Shown here in pieces: positions 1 to 64,000 of a stretch of DNA of 64,000 nucleotides (within the stretch, counting starts at the first letter, position 1; every line of letters begins with the position of its first letter). The DNA is from Doris montereyensis (Eukaryota > Mollusca > Gastropoda > Nudibranchia > Dorididae), in NCBI GenBank assembly GCA_037039925.1, contig JAXRKP010000235.1, positions 212,501 to 276,500 of the forward strand, given 5' to 3'. The translations under genes were made by a program, and so were the position numbers. The notes beneath the pieces are model-generated. The model made no database searches and had not been told where the DNA came from. It worked only from the letters and a program-made list of their open reading frames with translations.

Positions 1-225
1 AACTGTCTACTTCACTTAAATAGTTATTGTCATTGTCATTAATTATAAGTCCGATTTCAACAGTATCGTCCGCGTATTTGTCTATGATGACGTCGTCATG
101 TTTGGATCTACAGTCTGCGGTGTACATGGAGAAGAGAAATGGGGATAATACTGTACCCTGAGGAGCACCAGTATTAGTATATAATGTGTCAGAAGTAAGG
201 TCAACGGGAGGTTTGGTTTAGTTTT
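1..225 (-). pseudogene. Non-LTR retrotransposon reverse transcriptase fragment, window edge
   Basis: On the minus strand the window begins inside a reverse transcriptase palm. It reads TGAPQGTVLSPFLFSMYTAD and later YADDT, the catalytic aspartate pair, with no stop up to the window edge. The motif style is that of CR1/Jockey-group LINEs. It stops abruptly near 225, so this is a fragment. Clade assignment is approximate. Confidence 0.8.
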
Positions 226-239
226 CTAAAAGAAAGAAA

Positions 240-1290
240 ATGATATTTGGAGATTGCAACATCCCAATACCAAACAGTACATATGGTCCAACTGAAAACG
301 AAGAACCTGGAAATCCTTCAAAAGGCAGAAACTAGGGTATCACAGATAAGGGCTGGCATAACATGGATTGAAGAAGGAAAAAAGTGTACACGATACTTCC
401 TAAATCTCGAAAAAGCGAGATCAAAAGGAAATACAATATTTGAATTAAAAAAGGACAACATAACTCTCTCAAAGCCTCGTGGTATCCTAAATGAAGTAAA
501 GGAATATTATAAAAAATATGTACAACGATTACTCTGATGAAACAGAACGACAAAATCAAATTGATAAATATTCCAGCAACTTAACCATCCCTGAGATATA
601 TGAGGAAGAAAATGGAATATGTGACAAAGATCTAACAGATGAAGAAACAAAGCCATCAGAAGTATTAAAAATGGATCGTCACCGGGCATTGATGGCTTAC
701 CCATAGAGTTTTATAAAGTCTTTTGGAAATCAATCAAGAAACCGCTTCTTGATTCTTATAGTTTTGAGACATATGCACTGTCAACATCTCAAAGTCTGGG
801 GATCATTAGTTTATTACATAAAGGGAATGAAAGATATGATTTAAATAATTGGAGACCATTGTCGCTTACAGACGCTTACAATAGTATAGCTAAAGTACTA
901 GTCAGACATTTGGCTGAGGTTATTGACAGCCCAGTTCACTCTGATCAGAAAGGATTTATCCGAGGTAGGACAATAGCACATATGATAGGAGAAATAGATG
1001 ACATTGAAGCTGAGAGACATTCTCGTGAACAATATATACTGGTGCCTTTAGACTTTTGTAAAGCTTTTGATACAAAAAAAAATCAAATTTCTGCAGGAAG
1101 CGTTGAAGAAATTCGGCTTTGAAAAATAATTGAATAACATGGATTAAAGTGTTAATTACAAATAAAAAAGCATGTGTTAAAAATGCTGGTTACATATCAT
1201 CTGAGTTTGAAATAAAACGAGGGGCACGACAAGGTTTACCGCTTTCATCTCTTCTATACAGTACAGACTACAAGTGACAGCCTGTGTCAA
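240..1290 (+). pseudogene. Dead L1/Tx1-like LINE reverse transcriptase fragment
   Basis: Three consecutive frames carry L1/Tx1-type RT pieces: ITWIEEGKKCTRYFLNLEKA (247-537), a linker (518-706), and SLTDAYNSIAKVLVRHLAEV with QKGFIRGRT and LDFCKAFDT (859-1122). A broken RGARQGLPLS block follows near 1216. Frameshifts and stops separate the pieces. It abuts the minus-strand RT at 1-225, so two unrelated insertions meet here. Confidence 0.8.
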
Positions 1291-2640
<1,350 letters not shown>

Positions 2641-2699
2641 CCCCATCTTTCTAGGCTTCTTAATAGTATTGATAATACGTCTTTTCTCTACACCTATGG

Positions 2700-4460
2700 T
2701 CAGTGAAACATTTCATTTTTTTAAAGTTTGGTGTACGTGTATTAGTTAGTAACATCGTATAGTGGTATCAGAAGACGTACGCGCTGACTTAAACATTTAA
2801 ATGTTATCTCTCTTAACACATGGATCAGCATATATGATATTAATGATAAGATTTATTTAGATATACATCATAAAATTGTGGGAAAATAGTTGCTATGGCA
2901 TCTTTTTATCTTATGCGTATCATTTCTCGACTTATTCTTGTCAGTGCTAGCTGGAGAGCAGAACGCTAGTTCTACTTATTTTAATTTAAGTGCTTGCATT
3001 TTCACTTTTCACCCTTTTGAACTTTAGACATCTAGATCGCTCAAGTCCGACTATGTTGTGTTCTCATAGAATCTAATTAATAATTGAGTTTTTTTACATC
3101 ACTCATGTCAAAAAAATATGTTGTATCTCCTGTGTCTAGATCTAGATCTAGATCTATTTATATTAGATTCTAGTTCTAGTTTTGGATGAAGATGTCCATC
3201 TGTCCAACGAACGAGTTGAAAGAAATAGGAAACGAAAAAGAAGAATAAATTTGAACTTGTAGTAAGTTTGAGACATTTAATAATTTGTTAGAGAATTTGA
3301 GAATTGAAAACAGACTTTACAAATTACGAAATTACATTTTATGACTATGAATCAAAATGTAAAACTACAGTGGCGTTTAGCTCGTTTCGATTGGCCGTGG
3401 TAACTCTTTTCGCGTCGTCGCATTTCCTCAATGCAAAATCCTATAATACTTTCGCATAGAATGTGAGACTGTACATCAATCTAACTCAGTTCAAACAAAG
3501 AAAATAGATAATATAAAAATATTGTTAAACGCCAGTCAATAAGTTATAAAAATAGGAAAACGTAGAATGTTATGTCTACTCTTTTTATTATAATAATCAT
3601 CACCACAAATGTTGGCATTTTTATTTACAGTATTAGAATGATTATTAACAAGAGTATAAATGGTAGCAGTAGTTATACTGCTTTTGTAATAACATTATTA
3701 TTTATGAACAATGACGTGAGGTAATCACCACCCTCGTATTTTACTATAATTAAATAAGGGCTTCAGACTCCACACAAAAGTATTACCACCGATTTGTTTG
3801 TGCTCTTGGGCATATAATTTCGCACGATAAATGCCCCATTACCTTGTATATTATGGAAAACATTGCCGAACAGTCCTGGACTTTTATGGTACAAGTGGTG
3901 TGTTGAAAGGTTAGGGCGTAGGCCTATCATTTCTAAAAAAATCGTATCGTATAAAATGAAGGAATTGATACTGAGTATTTAGTATGGTATCGATTTCAAG
4001 AATACACTGCTCCATCCAGTAGTGGAATAAACGAGTGTTGGGCAATTTTACAATTTAACGGCGTAAAATAAAAATACGAAGGACCCACAGTGGAGTGAAG
4101 TCAAAAGGCGAAATGTGACAATAACTAACAACTCCACTAATAAAGACGTAACAAACGCGTGACGCGTGGGGTATAACCAAGTAGCCACCTTGATCTATTA
4201 GACACGGCCTTGAGTATAACCCTTCGTCAGACAACGAACGAGAAATATCTAGAATCTAGATCTAAGTACTACCTCAGGCAGCAATGCGATGTCAGAAGAA
4301 AAACAGAAAGGAGGAAGAAAGAAAGAAAAAGACAGTGATGATAAGAAACGAAGTAGAGGGGGATGTGAAAGAATGAGCGAGAGTGGAAGGTTCAGATCTA
4401 GAATGAAATTAAAAATATGAAATTAAGTAAGTAATAAAAGGTGAGAAAGAGATAGATAGA
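2700..4460. other. Intergenic AT-rich DNA upstream of PRKDC
   Basis: No gene recognised on either strand. It holds TCTAGATC tracts (3135-3156), and a dispersed repeat at 4070-4265 is listed separately. The sequence does not show a divergent MCM4-like neighbour such as vertebrate PRKDC has. Confidence 0.5.
4070..4265 (-). repeat. Dispersed repeat with CTGACGAAGG motif, copy 1 (minus)
   Basis: On the minus strand this matches 52205-52325 on the plus strand: TCTAGATTCTAGATATTTCT, then CTGACGAAGGGTTATAC, then GTGGAGTTGTTAGTTATTGT and TTTCGCC. This copy has about 45 extra bases in the middle. Nature unknown; possibly the end of a mobile element. Confidence 0.65.
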
Positions 4461-4615
4461 TAGAGAGAGAGGAGTAGTAGAAGTAGTAGTAAGAAGAGAA
4501 GTAGAAGTAGCAGTAGAAGGTAGAGTCAGAAGAGCAGAGAGTAGAAGAGTAATAGTAGAGAGTAGTAGTAGAGTAGAAGTAGTAGTAGTAGTAATAGTAG
4601 GAAAAAGAAGGAAGA
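4460..4615. repeat. AGT/AGA-rich microsatellite
   Basis: Imperfect (GTA)n and (GAA)n tracts preceded by GATA and GAGA units. The Tyr/Thr/Ser-rich minus-strand frames over it are artefacts. Confidence 0.9.
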
Positions 4616-4842
4616 AGAAAGGGAGAGAGGTGTAATATAGCAAACAAGAACGAAAAAAAAGAGGATAATTATAAGACCAGATCTATATCTCCCTGCGTCT
4701 AGAAAGAAGAAATGATAGGGAATGAATGAAAGAGAAGTATCAATCAAGGTAAAAATTTACACAAAGGTGCGAAATGTATACAAATTACAAATGTATCGAT
4801 GCAATAAGGAACAGAGTAAACAAGTTATAGAAATTTTAAAAA

Positions 4843-5144
4843 ATGCCAGTTAGATCTAGTGCATTTAGAGGTTACGCGGAAGAAATCTATCCACAATCCC
4901 TTTCCCTGAACGCTCCTTCCCCACCCCGATCTCACCCGCCCCACCATGAGTACAAAATTGACCTACTGTCTTTTACGCCGCTAAACCGTAAAATTACCGA
5001 GTTTTGTCCCATTTGTGGTAAACTAAAAGTGCTTTTTCGCAGGACCCGCCCCTCCCTTCCCCTTAATTTTCTTTTGAAGGAAATAAATCTTTTTCCTAAA
5101 AACTTATGACAATATCTCTGGAGTTATTCTTCTTTTGTTTAAGT
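4843..5144 (+). promoter_or_regulatory. 5' flank or 5' UTR of PRKDC, no clear core promoter
   Basis: This is the stretch immediately upstream of the chosen start codon. It includes a C-rich patch around 4915-4950 and 5040-5065. No TATA box at a sensible distance is obvious. An in-frame upstream ATG lies at 5106. The pyrimidine-rich run ending in TTTAAG at 5143 could be a splice acceptor, which would place the start codon just inside a second, coding exon. The transcription start cannot be fixed from sequence. Confidence 0.3.
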
Positions 5145-61539
<56,395 letters not shown>

Positions 61540-61705
61540 GCAAGTCATTTTATTTGAAAAATATTGCACCTGCATAAATGAACTGAATGAAGCTTCTTTA
61601 TTAAAATAGATAGCTCATTGTTTAATTTCAGCTTAATTTTTATTTGTTTTTATTAAAAGAGATTGCTAGCTCTTAGATTTAATACAATCACACTAGATTT
61701 ACTAC

Positions 61706-61830
61706 ATTTGATTTGATTTGATTTTACCCACCTCCAGAACATTTTTCAACATGTTGGACATGAACACACGCTGCCCATTTGGTTGATAGGTGGATTCTAT
61801 GCCTCTGAACCACCAAGGCTCCGCTCAGTT
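61706..61830 (-). repeat. tRNA-derived SINE, copy 4 (minus, partial)
   Basis: GATTTGATTTGATTTTACCC is the reversed tail, and TATGCCTCTGAACCACCAAG is the reversed head. The central body is deleted. Confidence 0.65.
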
Positions 61831-62277
61831 AATGCATATATTTCTTTGCTTGACATCTTTTCTTCACCGGACATTAATTATTCTCTTTAGACATTGTCCT
61901 AGGATAATAAAAATAGGGCTGATACCGGACTGGGTTATTTAGTATCTTAACTCATTGTATGGGATAATGGTTTGAAGACAATGAAAAACAATCAGATTTT
62001 TTTTCCCATGTCCAGTTTTGCTTGTGTATTAAGTTAAAAAGATGAATACTGCCAGCAAAAAAAGAATGGGTCTTAGGGGTGCTTCGTTATGGACTCTCTT
62101 CCACCTTTCTCGGTCATGAGCCAGGGTCTGAGTCTGGGCAAAGGTCTTCCCTGTCCATTCTGTGATGTCGTCTTCCCATCTCTTTCTCTGTCCATCTATA
62201 ATTCACTACCCCAGATTAATACCGTTCTTACAAAGCCTAGACTTACTTTTGAGAAAACTCAGGTCAAAGGTTTCTTA

Positions 62278-63357
62278 TTAACTCTTTCTGCCTGGAGTGA
62301 TGACTCAGATGTCGATGCGATTTTCCCTATTCTGCGGGAAGAACGAGCCAATCGTTGATTCATTTTCCATTTTGAGTATTTTAAGAGCTGGTTATTGATG
62401 CCTAGGACCTCATTTTGTTAGGAGATAGCTTTGTGTTACTTTTTAGACCCTTTTGTTCCGGTCTTCTTTCGCTTGCCAAAGCACTTCCAACATTGGAACT
62501 TCACGAAAATACAGTGAAAGAGATGGCTGAGAGACCATCAAAGCAACGTCATTTGTTTGATGTAATACAGACTAGTGTCCTAATGGATGAAATAACACAT
62601 GTCAGTGAGGTTGATAGTGGCGTCAGTGACTTGTATTAGGAGATGATAATCTAAATCAGTCAACAAGCAGTGATGAATCCACCGATCTAGCCATAGTGTT
62701 GATCCAGAGCTAGATTTAGATTAGATGTAGATCCAGACATTCCCTCTACCTCATCTGGTTTTATGACTTTAATAAGTTGATCTAGACCAAATCCTATGAC
62801 TACGAGAACAGCTAGAGATAGATATAGTCTCAGAATTGAAAAGTACTGATGGATGAGACAAACACTCGTTTTACATTTCAACTCAACCGCAATGTTGGCG
62901 TGAATTCCCAAAAAGCTCTATTTTTACCTGCGCGTTGAAATTTTAAGATATTCATACAAGAAAGATTTATCAAGCAAATTCTCTCATGTTATATATAAAT
63001 TGAAAAGCTAATTGGATGTACTCCATTATAATAACTATTTGGATAACATCAATCAACATTTTGAAGAGATCTGATGAGAATAAAACTGAAGCTAAAGGAA
63101 TTTTTGTTTCATTTTTTTTTTTCGGACATTCCTTTTCTTCTACCCTCATCCTCTATAAGCATGCACATCACCTCAATCACTGTCTAATAGGAAATTTATT
63201 TTCCTTCAATATGATACCAAACATGTTGATATGTTGCTTATTTTAATATATTTATGGTCAGTTTTAGATGCTCAGGTAGAAATTTCACTGTTCCAAAAAA
63301 TTAATTCTGGCAAAAACTGGGGGACACCGGATTTTTAATTCGGGTGGAAAGAGTTAA
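62278..63357. mobile_element. Candidate TTAA-flanked element (piggyBac-like?)
   Basis: TTAACTCTTTCTGCC at 62278 and complementary GGTGGAAAGAGTTAA ending 63357 give TTAA at both edges and a short imperfect inverted repeat. Inside, 62415-62639 reads HENTVKEMAERPSKQRHLFD and ends SGVSDLY, with SSDESTD in another frame just after, an acidic style seen in piggyBac N-termini. Weak evidence for family. Confidence 0.4.
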
Positions 63358-63407
63358 AGAATCAAAACCCTCATCCTTTTACTTGTAATTGAATCAACTT
63401 TTATAAG

Positions 63408-63757
63408 CCCTTGTGGTGGTCTGGAAGCAAGGTTTTGGCCTCCCAACCAAAAGGTCGTGCGTTCGTCACCGACAGATTAAAAACTTGTTTTGAGTTTTTT
63501 CAGTAAAACCATCCTCCTGATTACAGTAGTTAGATTGACACCTAGTCCTAATTGAGACGGACCATAAAAAAGAGATACCATGTGTAGATCATAACATTCT
63601 GTACATGTTAAAGATCCCTTGGCTGTTCACAGGGCATTCTGGGTAAATGTTTTAATTTTAAAAAAGTGTCAAAAGCCCCCAAGATCAGCTGTGGGTAAAA
63701 TCAAATCAAATCAAATGAATCAAATCAAATCAAATCAAATCAAATCAAATCATACCA
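63408..63757 (+). repeat. tRNA-derived SINE, copy 5, with long AAATC tail
   Basis: Head TGGTGGTCTGGAAGCAAGGT, degenerate B box CGTGCGTTCGTCACC, body CACCTAGTCCTAATTGAGAC, and a run of AAATC units (63697-63757). Confidence 0.8.
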
Positions 63758-64000
63758 TATCAAATCAAACGTCCTTGTGAGGAAAAATTGCTCTAACACA
63801 TGGCTGAAACTTGTTAAGTCATTCCATCCAAAATTTCCAGTCAGAACCCTGTTATTAATCTGTGATCATGAGTTGTCTCTGGGTTGTATCCACCCCTCAA
63901 AACACATGGCTGATGGTGCACAAGGCAATTTAGCTCTGCCCTCTGTTTTTATCCTTTTCATGAAAGAGAACAATTAATTGCCATCAGCTCCACTTTAAAA

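Larger units (their letters stand above)
61540..64000 (+). other. PRKDC: PRKDC intron 46 (GC donor), runs off or to an unseen exon
   Basis: Begins GCAAGT after AAG. No downstream exon found in 2.46 kb. It holds a reversed SINE, a TTAA-flanked element and a SINE with a long AAATC tail, each listed separately. Confidence 0.75.

Noticed and set aside
4843..5109. 88-codon frame upstream of PRKDC
   Set aside because: No domain, no similarity recalled, and it overlaps the probable 5' UTR; coding is not supported.
2700..5144. Divergent MCM4 neighbour as in vertebrates
   Set aside because: No MCM-like reading on either strand in the upstream 5 kb.
63777..63977. 66-codon frame as PRKDC exon 47
   Set aside because: No similarity to the expected continuation after DVLDSKLK and no acceptor with fitting phase.

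Overview
Nature of the window. This is AT-rich, intron-dense animal nuclear DNA. It has short exons (59-244 bp), introns of 0.2-5.3 kb, long microsatellites, and dead non-LTR retrotransposons, SINEs and TIR elements. The one host gene I can identify is on the + strand: the 5' half of a DNA-PKcs (PRKDC) gene, the catalytic subunit of DNA-dependent protein kinase used in non-homologous end joining. The exon peptides are clearly related to, but distant from, vertebrate DNA-PKcs. That, with the repeat content and recurrent TCTAGATCTAGA tracts, suggests an invertebrate, most likely a mollusc (possibly a gastropod). The organism is an inference.

Layout. Bases 1-1300 hold two dead LINE reverse-transcriptase fragments in opposite orientation. 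Bases 1817-2640 are a compound CT/AT microsatellite. Bases 2700-5144 are intergenic or 5' flank. The gene starts at the ATG at 5145 and can be followed through 46 exons to 61539, with splice phases joining almost throughout. The exons encode about 1,840 residues of N-terminal and middle HEAT-repeat solenoid. The FAT, kinase and FATC parts must lie beyond 64000.

The introns hold the mobile DNA. Intron 1 has a pogo/Tigger-like element with TA target duplications inside a TA microsatellite (6918-8387) and a second TIR element (8934-10540). Intron 20 has a Jockey-like LINE remnant. Intron 22 has a nearly complete 3.3-kb RTE-type LINE on the minus strand with a 13-bp target duplication (26381-29733). 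Intron 33 has a small RTE fragment. Intron 36 has a second RTE copy on the + strand, broken by a nested minus-strand LINE 3' end (44250-48505). Intron 38 has a 1-kb CT microsatellite. Intron 41 has a 4.1-kb minisatellite of 19-bp units, itself interrupted by a 0.68-kb TIR element. A tRNA-derived SINE with an AAATC tail recurs at least five times.

Gene state. The reading is conserved and most splice junctions are canonical, but about 17 single-base losses, nearly all explainable by homopolymer shortening (often one G of AG|G at an acceptor), and two in-frame stops (48820, 53615) interrupt it. I favour residual indel error in a long-read assembly over a pseudogene, but the sequence alone cannot decide. 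Two donors are GC instead of GT (31676 and 61540), both in near-perfect GCAAGT context. I saw no non-coding RNA gene, CRISPR array or prokaryotic feature. Most long open frames in the window are translations of simple repeats.
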